Source: Apricaphanius iberus (taxonomy: Eukaryota > Chordata > Actinopteri > Cyprinodontiformes > Aphaniidae). Taken from it: a stretch of 64,000 bases of DNA. Shown piece after piece: positions 34,998 through 46,109 of this stretch. The stretch is from positions 1 through 64,000 of the forward strand of contig JAPXFQ010002640.1 of the NCBI GenBank assembly GCA_028564705.1, given 5' to 3'. The position numbers and the translations under genes were made by a program. Positions within the stretch are counted from its first letter, which is position 1. Each line of letters begins with the position of its first letter. Under the pieces are notes generated by a model. It had not been told where the DNA came from. It saw only the letters and a program-made list of their open reading frames with translations, and did no database searches.

Positions 34998-35340
34998 TAC
35001 TGTGTGTGTGTGTGTGTTTGTGTGTGAGTGGGTGTGTGTGTGTGTGTGTGGACATGGTATTACTATCTTCGTGGGGACCAACAATTGGAAGTTTACTATA
35101 ATCGTAGGGACCGAGAGCCCTTGTGGGGACCAAAATCCCAGTCCCCACAAGTTTGAAGGCATTTTTGAGGCTCAGAATGTGGTTTTAGTGTCAGGGTTAC
35201 AATTGGGTTATGGTTAGGGTCAGGGTTAGGCATTCATTTTTAATGGTTAGGGTTAGGGTAAGGGGCTAGGGAAAGCATTATGAAAATGAGATGTCCCCAC
35301 AAGACATGAAAACCCAGCAGCCGTGTGTGTGTGTGCGTGT
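34998..35340. repeat. (TG)n flanking a GTCCCCAC / GGTTAG interspersed repeat
   Basis: TG repeats at 34998-35049 and 35320-35347 bracket a segment with GTGGGGACCA, GTCCCCACAAG, repeated GGTTAGGGT words (35,205-35,265) and GATGTCCCCACAAGACATGA. The GGTTAGGGT words are internal and not telomeric arrays. Related segments lie at 36745-36970 and 57400-57620. Confidence 0.7.
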
Positions 35341-35450
35341 GTGTGTGCTCCTGTCTAGCCTTCAAACTGCTGACCTTTTAATGTTTTTTTTTTCCAACTG
35401 CTAACACACTAAAATGATGACATGCGTAGCACAATTATTTAAATTCAAAC

Positions 35451-35901
35451 TAGAGGGTGACACGGGAATCAATTGTCGCTCCCGTCCCGATACCAAAAAA
35501 ATACTCCCGTCACGTCCCGATCATGTGACAGCCCCAAAGAAAAAATCTTGTCCCGAAAAAATCCCAAGAGAAAGACTCCCGTCCCGAACCGAATCCCGTA
35601 GATTAGTAATTTACCTCCTATAGCGCTCGCTCCCCCCGTCCCCCTTTAAACCATAGCGTAGCACAGTATCAAAGATCATCTATTTAGCTTTATGCGCCAT
35701 CTTTAACCATATCCTGAACCAAGATAAATGTAAAAAAAAAAAATGTTTTAAAATTCTAATTTCTGGTTTCCCGTTCGATCCCGTTGATTAGTTCCTGTCC
35801 CGTCCCGATCACGTTACCAACAATGAAATTGACTCCCGTCCCGTGGGAATCCCGCAGGAATCACGTGACCCGTAAAAAACCTGAAAAATTGTCACCCTCT
35901 A
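35451..35901. mobile_element. hAT-type MITE, short copy, perfect 8-bp target duplication
   Basis: 451 bp with ends TAGAGGGTGACA and TGTCACCCTCTA and identical ATTCAAAC flanks at 35443-35450 and 35902-35909. Colinear with the 700-bp copy at 3439-4138. It lacks a central stretch of roughly 250-290 bp (between ACCATATCCTG and AAGATAAATGTAAAA). Confidence 0.9.
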
Positions 35902-36054
35902 ATTCAAACACAGAGCAAAACCCCCTCAGAAGTCTCCAAAACTCCATACACATTTTCTGCTTTACACGTATTTCGCAATTCAAAAGGCACTTTCTAAATG
36001 CCCTGAACACGGTTTTCTGTATAAGAAGCGACAGTCTAACATAAAGTCACATTT

Positions 36055-36190
36055 GCCAATTGCGCCAATTCACAACATATGTCATCTCAAGGCACATTAC
36101 AACAAAAGTCATTTCATTACAATTACACAAACATTCCAATCAGTTAAGTTTTCTTTGTAAGGAATCCCAGCAGATTGTGTTAAGTCATTC
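36055..36190 (-). repeat. LINE/SINE 3' tail family, reversed
   Basis: GCGCCAATTCACAACATATG, TCATCTCAAGGCACATTACA, CATTCCAATCAGTTAAG and GGAATCCCAGCAGATTG. Same family as 22690. Confidence 0.75.
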
Positions 36191-36744
36191 TTACCACTAT
36201 AAAGTAAAGACGACAGGTGAGCGCCATTTTTTTTACAACAATGGAAGATATTGCTCTCTTTTTTATATATATGTTTCTGCAATTTTCCTTTAATGTTTAC
36301 TGTTTTTCTCTGAGCAGATTTTTTGTTCACTTCACTGTAATTAATCTGCTGTGCATATGTTGCACTGACTTGTTTGGTAAAAAAAAATAAAAATAAAAAA
36401 TGTTTCCCAAGCATGTGTGTGTGTATCTGCAAATATTTCTGTTCTTGTTAACAATCTGAAGGTTTTTTACAATTAGAACTATTTTGGTACTATGGAAAAG
36501 TATACTAAAGATTATAGTGCTTTTCATTTTGCCCAACATTGTGTAGCTGGTTAGACAAAAATCTGGTCATATGAATGATGTGTGTGCTATTTGGTGCAAA
36601 CGTTTGATTTGATAATGCTATAAATAGGTTTGGTCGCAGTACTTCATTTTGCAGGATATATGAGGTATTTTTGCAATTTCGGGGTGTGGTTTTGTGAATT
36701 GTATTAAGTATGTTTGATAAAATTTTGTTGTATCAATTGGAAAA

Positions 36745-36970
36745 AACTAACACAAAGTGAGGACATTTTGCCTGGTCCTCACTTTAGAACAATGTCACTG
36801 AGCTCTGAGCTCTAGAGGTTGATTATACGGATATGGTATGAATTAAATTTTAGTTAAGGTTAGGGTTTGGTAAGGAAACGTGTTTGGGTTAAACATTGTA
36901 AAATCAATGGGAGTCAATACATTGCCCACACAAGTATAGCAAGACTGTGTGTGCTTGTGTGTGGATTCAG
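36745..36970. repeat. GTGAGGACA repeat with GTTAGGG words
   Basis: AAAGTGAGGACATTTTGCCT and GGTCCTCACTTT form an internal inverted pair. GTTAAGGTTAGGGTTTGG and AATGGGAGTCAATACATTGC follow. Related to 34998-35340 and 57400-57620. Confidence 0.6.
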
Positions 36971-36974
36971 TTCT

Positions 36975-38490
36975 AGCATGAATAATTCAGATTTAGAGAA
37001 ACAAAGGCCTGGTTATGTCATAATGTCGTTAAGCTAGAAATTCTTGCAGGTGAAGCAGAAGAGACTGAAATCCAGGATAAACACGTTGGGAGCACATTCA
37101 GCATCTTCTCCTTTCACCTGTCTTCCTGGAAATGTTTTTTCCCCACCCCTCCTTTCACACTTTACTTTGATATCTTTGAGTGGCATTTAAAAACTGGAGG
37201 TAAAGCGTCCATTTTCTTTATTTGAATATCGCTAACATCGCTTTATTAGTTTATCTGCATTGTATTTCATAGTTGTTTAAAGCTGTCACTATGTCCCACT
37301 GAGGTTATAATACTGGAACATAAAGCAGACAATATGTCAAATTGTGTATTTAATATTAATCTACTTGTTTTGAGGGATTGAAGCAGAACCAACTGATGTT
37401 TGTTGCCATCTGCTGGGCTTTACATGCAATTGCAACAAATCAACTTTTATTATTTTCTCCAAGCTCTCTTTTTATTATTCGTTATTAACAAGTATGAAAA
37501 GAAAACTTTATTCAGATTCATTTGTGCAGTATACATTTTTTTAAAGTAGGCTATAAAACAGCTTGAAATGTATAAAGAATACATAATTGTTCTACTTCAT
37601 TAAAAATGAATAAAACACTACATTTCTTCTGCTATTAAAAATGTTAAAGATAATAAGCATATTTGGTATCTAAAACAAGAACAAGAAAAAAAACCGTTTT
37701 GCACGTTATATTGTTTTTTCAAAAGGCAAAAGTCACCAAAAGACTTTATGTGGTTACTGTTGCTATCTAGAAAAAAAAAATATGTACAGTCAGTTCACAG
37801 ATTTTATGTCATGTCTCATTTTGTTACATTAAAGATATCTTTGGCAAAAGATTTTAGTGTGTGTGTGCTTTTTTGTTCAAATAACGACACAGTACCTAGT
37901 AATACAACCAAGCGTCATCTATACTGGCCTAGCCTTGCATGGTCTCAGCAGGGCTGGCACCTACCTCAGAGGTCATAGGGGGGAGGCGGGTTATTACGCC
38001 ATCTCAGGTTGTAACCCAATAATGACAAGGCAAAAAGGAAGACTTTGTAAAACGATGTGTTTTCAATATTTCATACTGTAACTGTACACATCCATAGGTT
38101 AAAATTCTTGTTCACGCTATCAAACTTGTAGAGAGGACTTCTGTACACCGTTTTGAGGGTATTTAATCCAAATTCTCTGCTGATCAAGATCAGTCCAGTA
38201 GAAATGGCAGCATGGGTAGAAACTTATTTTGTGGGGAAATCTTTGCTTGACTGCAGTTATTTTACCTGTGATGCTGTAATTGGAACACACTTACCTATCG
38301 ATCAAGTTTTGGGCGTCACAGGTAAAGTGTGAATACTTGTGAATTTAATATGTTTACAGGTTTTTCAGTGTAAAATATATTTTTCATTGGGTCATACAGG
38401 ATATCTCCAGTTCATTCTTTTTTAAAGCAACAATCAAATCATTTTAGAATAGGTTGGAAAATTGGAAAAGAAGGAGTGTGAAAACTTTCT
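36975..38490. other. Intergenic, no gene seen
   Basis: AT-rich. No supported coding, RNA or repeat call apart from low-complexity patches. Confidence 0.4.
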
Positions 38491-38494
38491 AGCA

Positions 38495-38828
38495 AAGGAA
38501 TCACCAACCTTTGTGAAACTGAGAGCTATTTAAAGGGTGCTGAGTAATACAAAGGGCTACCTGTACATTACACACTTTTGAATAGTTCTATGGTTTACCT
38601 TTAGTTATGTAATATTAATAATTCTATGTTGATATGCTATGTCTGATCACATGTTAATTGCTGACAAATAATGATTTAAGACAGGAATCAGATACATTTC
38701 AACATCCAAAAATTATTTCTATTAATCTCTGTGCGGTTACGTTTTTGCTATTTTTTTAGAAGATGCCGAGCGGGCATCTCATGTTGTACCTGGGAGCAAC
38801 GCCCCGGGCAGCACGTCGGCGACCCCTG
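38495..38828. mobile_element. hAT-type MITE (ends ..TCACCAACC / GGCGACCCCTG)
   Basis: The left end AAGGAATCACC is an imperfect inverse of the right end GGCGACCCCTG. The internal GAGAGCTATTTAAAGGGTGC and GAGCGGGCATCTCATGTTG text belongs to a common fish family. The flanks TTCTAGCA and TTCTGTTA agree at 5 of 8 bases, consistent with an aged target duplication. Confidence 0.6.
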
Positions 38829-38899
38829 TTCTGTTAAAATTTGCTCTTATATCATCATTCAGTGATTTGTTCAGCAAACTGTCTTCAAAACTCAATAAC

Positions 38900-39110
38900 T
38901 CAATTCAGTTCACTTTAAGTTGTATAGCACCAATTCAGACGAAATTTCATCTCAAGGCACTTTACAACAAAAATCTTATAACTATAATTATATTTAAATT
39001 CTAATCCGTTTAAAGTTTTCTATGTAAGGAATTCTAGCAGATTGGGATAAAGAAGTTATATAAAGAAGTTAATTATGGATCACTTTTTTCTGCTAATACA
39101 CATGGATCCC
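38900..39110 (-). repeat. LINE/SINE 3' tail family, reversed
   Basis: TTCAGTTCACTTTAAGTTGT, GCACCAATTCAGACGAAATT, TCATCTCAAGGCACTTTACA and GTAAGGAATTCTAGCAGATT. Decayed copy of the 22690 family. Confidence 0.7.
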
Positions 39111-39894
39111 AAGTTCGGCCTCCACACGCAAAATTAATAATGGTTTTAATAAGGAGTCTACTTAAAAGTGCCAAACACTGTTTTTTTTCTGTGCTGCATC
39201 TGATAAGTAATTTAGAGGGCCATGGGCTACAAACTACATAATTTGCCTGGTCTGCACAGCTTATGTTGTTCTCACAAACAGACGGGTTTAGCAGATTTTT
39301 GTTAAATAACTGAAGATCACAAACCTAACAGTTGGACCTGCTGAGGGATCACAGACTAACCAACTAAACCCAGCTGAACACATGAAAGCATCACGGAAAC
39401 CCTCCATGATTTGGGTGACAATTTGAAGGAACAAACACACCAGCAGGTGGTAGTAACAGAAGAGTTCAGTAGATCCTATATTGCACCTACAATTGTAAGC
39501 TTTTATTTTGTTGGTGGTGTTTTTGCCAAAATGAGAAATAGCAGTCTGCATCTGCTTGTACAATCTGTGTCCTGGGAGGCTGAAATTTGTATCATTAAAT
39601 GAACTGCATTTAGAGAGCCGTTCAAAATCAAGCCAAAGGCCACAAATGGCTCCTGGGGTGCACTTTAGACAATCCTGCATAAGAACAAGCAACAGTGTGG
39701 GAAGGCCAGATTTATGGTACGTGTAACTAAAAGCTTTCCTTTCAACAGATTCTCCCACCTGAGCTATGAATCCCTGCAGTTCTTCCAAGAGGAGCAAGCC
39801 TTTGTGAAATGATGCACATTTTTTCCCAGTCGCACTAAAACACTGAGGCTGCCCGTGTGCATCTCTGCAAAGTTACACTCACAACTCAGGACAT

Positions 39895-40000
39895 GGATCA
39901 TTTGGTTGTGTTTTCTATTGTTGTTTTGATGTACAGCACTTTGGTCGGCCTCGGCTGTGTATAAACGTGCTTTATAAATAAAGTGGTATGGTATGGTATT
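39895..40000 (+). repeat. LINE 3' terminus
   Basis: TGTACAGCACTTTGGTCGGC, then GTGCTTTATAAATAAAGTGG and three GGTAT units. A standard LINE end with short target-primed repeats. Confidence 0.75.
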
Positions 40001-40220
40001 TAATACAGCTGGGGATTAAACTCTTTGGTGCACTGAGGACACTAGGGCCGCACGGACACCGAGCCCGCCTGGTGCCATCCGAACCAAGAGGTATGGCGAA
40101 GTTCAGCAAACTAAGTAAAGACTTCAGCAGCTCTTTGCTTTTGCATTACAGACAAGGCTGTAGGTATATTTGCTTTCACTTGCTTTCTAGCCGAGGGTCA
40201 GACCACCGTGCTGTAAGGAC

Positions 40221-40268
40221 ATGAGTGGACTGTCCACAGATCCACTTTCCCCCAATGGAACTCTGAAG
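40221..40268 (+). CDS. Speculative short first exon (16 codons to a GT donor)
   Basis: An ATG with purine at -3 opens MSGLSTDPLSPNGTLK and meets GTAGGA after a whole codon, followed by a purine-rich intron-like stretch. It lies about 5.8 kb upstream of pde8b exon 1 on the same strand, so an alternative 5' exon is conceivable. I do not recognise the peptide, and short frames like this arise by chance. Confidence 0.15.
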
Positions 40269-41310
40269 GTAGGACGAAAAAAAAAAGAAAAAAAGGTTTT
40301 TTGTTTTAATTTTGGTATTTCATTTATTCACTTTTGCTTATTATGTTTTGCTAATCTCTTACACAGCTCAGTTTCTTACTGAAAGCGGTGACATCTACAT
40401 GACTGTTATTAACATTTTTCTTACTTTGTGGGTTAAATGTGTCGGAACTTCGTTTGTAACCAGTGGTTGCTCTTAAGACGTCAATCTCTGTGTGTGTGGG
40501 GGGGCAACCTTGACATAAGAAAAATTATAGTATTGATTGATTTAGTTTAGTTTAAATAATCCAGAAAACTTGAATTTGCAGACATTGATAAATTAAACAT
40601 TTTTATTTAGCAACTTAAGATACAAATTATGATAAATTACTTTAGGACTGGACAACATATAATAAAGCCATTTATATTTGTTTTGGAAATTACAGGGTTT
40701 CTGAAATATTTTTCATAGTTAATATTGTAGAATGCTAGTTAATAGCTATAACCTTGAAGGCTATAGATAATGAAAGTTTTTTTTTTTTTTTTAACATGTT
40801 TATTTCGGAGCAACAAAACTTCCTTACATCTCACAAATAAATTGCTGAGCCCAGGACTTTCATTTAAACACTGGAGCACGGAGTGTAACGCTGGTTCTTT
40901 CCATCGTCTAGTTTTTAAGATGTTTGCCCACAGAGAAGCCCCTGAATTAAATCTAAATCTTAATGTGACAATGTGGCTAAAATAACTAAACGGAATGAAG
41001 TGTCAGGTATAAAAATGATGGGTTTTGCTGAAAACTCTACCACAACACTATCCAGAGCCACTCTGGCACGAAAGTGTTCCAGTTTTATTTGTCATTATTT
41101 TTCCGACTGGAGAGTTTGTGTGTTGTTAAACACGTAGCCATTTTTCTGACAAATCAAACAGTTTGTCCACAGAGTTCAAACAGGGTATTTATTCATTCAT
41201 TCATGATAGTTCTTTCCTTTCTCACATCAAATCTGCAACCTTCATTGTGATGTATTAGTAGTTTTATGTGACAAAACCCCAACTAGTACTGCAACATTGG
41301 TAAGTGTGTG
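40269..41310. other. Intergenic, no gene seen
   Basis: AT-rich, with A/T homopolymer runs near 40,280 and 40,775. Confidence 0.4.
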
Positions 41311-41313
41311 TGT

Positions 41314-41341
<28 letters not shown>
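41314..41341. repeat. Uninterrupted G28 tract
   Basis: Twenty-eight consecutive G preceded by (TG)n. It could form a G-quadruplex on the plus strand. The exact length is unsafe because homopolymers are prone to sequencing error. Confidence 0.8.
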
Positions 41342-41344
<3 letters not shown>

Positions 41345-42690
41345 GGAAAGTGTGGCATGCACTTCACACTCCTCTGAATGGAATTCAGTAAAATTATGTG
41401 GAGACATATTTTGCTACATTTAAATCTTAAAGACTTTTTCTAACATGACATAGTAAAATTTTGGAGTAATACACCCAGATTTTCAATTTATATATGACAG
41501 ATTAGGATGATGGCAAGGAGGCATTTCAACCTTAAGATTCAGACCGCACCAAATAAATTGTGTGTGTTTGTGTGTGGAGGGGGGCAAAACAAGGCAAACA
41601 ATTAAAATAAAAGTTTGAGTAAATTATTTTCCACTGATTACTGAGAAACTACAGCATATTTTCAATACTTAATTTTTAATTAAACACAAATAAAGAAAAC
41701 ATTTTCCAATCGTAGCAAATGTTCCTCTGGTAGGTTTATTTTTAATTTTTAGGATTGCCTTGTGTGTTTTTCATGAAGGCCAGGGAACTCGACTAATAGT
41801 TGTCCCCCCAAACTCAGCTGCAGATCTCTGCAGCTCCCCCAGAGACACGGGTGCATATTGTCTTTATCTGATGTTGTGCTCACCCTGCCTGTCATTTTAG
41901 GTGTATGTTCCTGTCTTGTGCCTCAAAAATTAGAAAATGCTCTAGTGATTTGCCATCTTTTTTTTTCTCGCTGACTGACTGCCCTCAGAGGCAGCTGTAC
42001 GAGGCTTTAGAAAGGATTTGAAAATAGATTGAATGCATTTTAATGCTTTGTTTTAATCTGACACATGACCTTTTTTCTCACTTGTTGTTTGGTTATAGAA
42101 ACACAATTACAGTTAGGGGTTAGAAAAACAGTGAAGCCTAAAGGAAGTAGACGTGCATCGCCGGGCCTACAGGATGCTAAAATGTTCCATTTCAATGTTT
42201 TGAATGTGGTGTATCAAGCAACATTGGCGAATGAATGAATGAATGAATGTCACACAGGAAATAATTGTTATTAGCTCACCTGTTCCCTGTCTTTATAGTC
42301 TAAATCTGTGGGCATACAGTAGCTCACAGGGTTTCCTGTTCAAATACCACTATTCATCGATCAATCACTTTAAGATATTGTTACACCTTTAACATACTCT
42401 ACCAAGCTTAAGTTCAGGAAAAAAACTTGAAACTTGCTGAATTGTAAGCAGATTGTTTTGTTTTTCGAGATCCATATTCACTTATAAAGAGTGAATTGAA
42501 GATAGAGAGGAAGAGGAACAAAGAAATTACAACAAAACATCCTAGACTGCTTCTACGCTTGCAGGACTGCAGAGAGAGGGACAAGAATATGATGATTAAA
42601 TAACACAAACCAAACAAACAAGGCAAACTGAGAACTACACAACTAAAACCCAGAAATAGATACATACATACAACAACAGGTCGTAGAACC
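41345..42690. other. Intergenic, no gene seen; (GAAT)n at 42229-42249
   Basis: No gene is recognised. A five-unit GAAT microsatellite lies near the middle. Confidence 0.4.
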
Positions 42691-42697
42691 TGGGGTG

Positions 42698-42870
42698 TTG
42701 CGTGGCGTAGTGGTTATAGTGGGCGCCCCATGTGCAGAGGCTTCAGTCGTCAACGTAGCTGCCCCTGGCTCAAGTCCCATCCCAGGCGACCTTTGCCACA
42801 TGTCCTCCCTCCCCCCTCAAAAATCTGTCCTCTGTCAAATTAAGGCCCCCTTGGCCCAAAAAACATTAAA
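42698..42870 (+). mobile_element. tRNA-derived SINE, second class
   Basis: A box TGGCGTAGTGG at 42703-42713 and B box GGCTCAAGTCC at 42767-42777, with tRNA-like spacing. These are followed by GGCGACCTTTGCCACATGTC, CTCCCTCCCC and a CTGTCAAATTAAGG end. It differs in body and tail from the SINEs at 23422 and 32619. Confidence 0.8.
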
Positions 42871-43029
42871 GCTCATTGTACCGATTATTACAATATGTAT
42901 TTGTGGTAACCTCAGGCCATGAGTGCATCTGTAAACACTAGAATCACAGTGCCTGCGGGGGTGAATATGCTGGTGCATATAAGGTTATATGTGCTGGAAA
43001 CCTTTTAAAGACTGATGAATAAAATAGTT

Positions 43030-43640
43030 GCCAGGTTCAAAGGTTGTGATGTGTATCTAGATGATGTTGGGATTTATAGCAACACTTGGGAAGATCATGC
43101 AGCAGTTTAAGGCATTTTTGATCAATCTTGCACGTGCCAGACTTACTGTGAATCTGACCAAGTTTGGGTTTGCCAGGGCAACAATCACTTACTTGGGTAA
43201 AGTGGAGAGTCAAGGACAGGTGTTTCCCCTTCGAGCTAAAGTTTAAGCAATAGATCAGTTTCCCCCCTCCATTGGGTTGTTCGACACAGTTGGCTATTGC
43301 AGACAATTCTGTAAAACTTTTCTAATGTAACTACACCTCTTTCAAACTTGCTAAGATCAAGATCAAGTTCCTTGGTACAAACCTGTTTGTCAGACAGCAT
43401 TTAAGGAAGAAAAAAATGTATTTCCTACTTTCCTGTTCTAGCAGCACCTCACTTGTTTGAGACATTCATATTATAAGTAGATGCTAGCACATTGGGAGCT
43501 GGGGATGTTTTATTGCCGGAGGGGGGGTGATGGAGTGGACCTTCCTGTCAGCTTTTTCCTCTAGAAGTTCAACTCTTACCAACTGAGCTATTCATTTGTG
43601 GAGAAGGAAGCTTTGGATTTTATATGGGCTCTATAACATT
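43030..43640 (+). pseudogene. Ty3/gypsy reverse transcriptase / RNase H fragment
   Basis: The plus strand reads VYLDDVGIYSNTWEDH, holding the YLDD catalytic box of a gypsy reverse transcriptase. It continues in shifted frames through LARARLTVNLTKFGFARAT, TYLGKV and a PVLAAPHLFETF-like start of RNase H near 43,430. Many frameshifts and stops. No LTR is seen. It may derive from the same group as the integrase scrap at 5325, but the two are far apart and need not be related. Confidence 0.75.
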
Positions 43641-43982
43641 TTGAAGTGTATTTGTGAGCAGGTTGTAAAACAGTAGTAGTTTACACTGATTATAATCCCT
43701 CACCTTCTTTCATTCTCTTCAGAATCTCAATAATTGTTATATGAAATAGGGCTTTATGGTAACCTGGATGTTCGACATGTAAAGGTGCAGACAATGTTTT
43801 GGCCGATGAGTTATCAAGTGCTGTATAAAATAATGCAACAATTAAAGTTTGCAAAGAGAATATTAACTTTCTTCTTTCTACTCCCATTATCCTTCATTAG
43901 GTTAGGTATTAGCACGGCTGGGATGGTGGAAGTTCAAAACTTCTAAGCAGTTTGGACGGCGTGTTAAAGGTACAGTATTTAA

Positions 43983-44819
43983 AGGTTGAATATGGAACAT
44001 GGGAACCAAAGCGACATCTAGTGTGTTGAGGTTGTAGTTGCAGTAACAAAAGCCGCCTGGATGCCAGTTTTGTTGCCGTAACCAGCCAGCATCATGTCTA
44101 GCGACTAATCTTACAGGGTAAGGACTGTTTTTTACTAATAAGTTTAAAATAATAAACGAAAAATAATTATTACAAAATATGGGTCAACGGCTACACTAAG
44201 TTTTCATACCTGTCCTCTGCTTTCTTGTTTCGGTAGCTGAGTGGTATCATCCACTCCTCTTGGTGATATACTCTATAAATGTCATAATTTATACTTTAGA
44301 ATTTACATAAACATCCGACAGATTTCTCAGTGCGTATTTGACTAAAATGTATGGTCAGAGACCTGTGTCAATACAGAAAGCTAGCTAGAGAAGTATTTAT
44401 AATAGCCATTTACCGCAGTGGCGAAAGCGAGCCTGTTATGCTGGGGAGTGCAGGAGAAAACCGCTTCCTTTTCTTTCATTTACTCGGTGTGGAGGTTGGT
44501 GGGTCATAATCAGTGCTCTCGTATCTAGGAACGTCACTTACAATACACAAGTATTGTAAAGCGCTTTTAAAGACAGCTAACTTTAGCTGTTAGCAAGCTT
44601 TCTTACCTTTCTCCATGGAAAAACTTCGCCATTTCTGCGTACGTTCTGATGCCTTGAAAGTTATTTCATTTGTGTCGATTTGTTGTAGGCTTCACCTTAA
44701 CTAACTCTGGTTTTAGATCTTGTTGAGAATGAACTGCCTTGTCCAGATCTAGGTCGCTCATTTGAAGTATTACTTTTTTAAAGAGATATCTTTTAAGACA
44801 AATGTTCCATGTTCAACCT
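43983..44819. mobile_element. TTAA-target DNA transposon, non-autonomous
   Basis: TTAA at 43979-43982 and 44820-44823 flank an 837-bp element. Its ends AGGTTGAATATGGAACAT and ATGTTCCATGTTCAACCT are inverse repeats with one mismatch. TTAA duplication points to piggyBac or Kolobok, and AGG ends favour Kolobok (inference). No transposase frame. Confidence 0.8.
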
Positions 44820-44823
44820 TTAA

Positions 44824-45815
44824 CACTGGCATCTTGTGTTCAAATTGGAGTACTGCAGTCCATGAAGAAAACAAGACAGTTCATTCTCAGTCAGTCACCC
44901 CCTCCCCTCTGAGAATTTCATGGAGAGTTGCCAAGTACTAACTGGTCAGAGCATACACAGTTATAAAAAGTTATACACAGTAAGTTGATTAGTAGATAAA
45001 TACATTTCACAGCAGTATCAATTTGCTTGAGGTATTTAGCTGACTATTTTACTGCTAGCATTGTTAGTTTAGTCTAACTCTGAGAGAACATTTTTGGATA
45101 GATATTTACATTACTTTTCCTAGTACCTCTCAGTATTGTAGAAAGGTGTGCAAAAGGAGTGATAATACATACCAATGTTTCACAAATATACATTAGCTTA
45201 CGCCATCACATGAGATATCATTTAGGGTTTTTTTTAAGTGCAAAGGGCATGCAAGGTGATGGATATACATTCCCTTATTTTCTGAGAAACCAGTGGGGTT
45301 GTTCAACTTAAGATACAAGTGATCACACATCAACCTAATTCAGTTTATACCCCAAAGGAACTATGATAGATTCAGGACATAAATCTTTACCAAAAAAAAA
45401 AAAAAAGCAAGCCTAAAGGTAATGTGATTTAGGCCGTTGGCTAAGTGGTTTTTCATAAGACATAATTACATTAAGTGTAATTCATCGTGGTGCAGGATTT
45501 AAATGACCCCGGGAGATAGAGTATGACCTCCTGGGAGATTCGACCCTATTCTGGAGAGCTAGAAGTAATTAAATGTTAGTTTGATGGACGGACAGAGGGA
45601 GGAGAGAGGGAGATGGACCGCGGCCAATGATCTGCAAGCACAGAACTAAAGAAGAGGCAAAGAAAAGATTTCATTTAGAGTTTTTTCTCTGCACAGGCTT
45701 ACAAATGGGAACGTGTCACAGAGGATGAGAGCAGAAACAAAGCCCGGTGAGGAGGGGAATCCAGGTGTTTTAGTAGCTACATTAGGCTATTAATTTTGCT
45801 CCCTTCATATACTGT
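44824..45815. other. Upstream flank of pde8b, no gene seen
   Basis: AT-rich until about 45,700, with an A14 run near 45,392. Purine-rich GGAGAGAGGGAGAT text lies near 45,600. Confidence 0.4.
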
Positions 45816-45819
45816 AGAT

Positions 45820-46109
45820 GCGAAAGCTCCCGGTTCGGGCCATCGGCGGGGTTCGCAAAACATTCTGTCCCCAAAAATGAGAGCCACATCCAAGACCGTG
45901 CACTAACGCAGGCTGAAGGAGGAACCGGATTCAGGGGACGCGTTTCTACCCCTTGATGTTCTCAAACAGAGAGGAGCAGAGAGCGCATGGTTCGCAGCAG
46001 ATGCCCGGAGGAGAGCTGCAGCTGCGGCGGCGGACTAGAGGGAAGGTGGTACCCGAGTGTCGCTGTTCATTACCGGGGATAAGGCTCCGCAAGGCGCCTT
46101 CGCTGAGGC
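45820..46109 (+). promoter_or_regulatory. pde8b: CpG-rich 5' region of pde8b with upstream ORFs
   Basis: GC content and CpG density rise sharply from about 45,820, which fits a CpG-island promoter and 5' leader. No TATA box is seen. If transcription starts upstream of 45,956, two upstream ATGs would lie in the leader. One at 45956 opens a frame that overlaps the main start and ends at 46327. One at 45987 opens a short frame that stops before the main ATG. Both could reduce translation of pde8b. Confidence 0.5.

Noticed and set aside
35205..35265. Interstitial telomere (TTAGGG)n
   Set aside because: Only a few irregular GGTTAGGGT words within a repeat family that recurs elsewhere; no true tandem array.
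39288..39797. 169-residue minus-strand ORF
   Set aside because: No recognised domain, AT-rich composition and no splice or promoter context. Probably chance or part of an old LINE near the tail at 39895.
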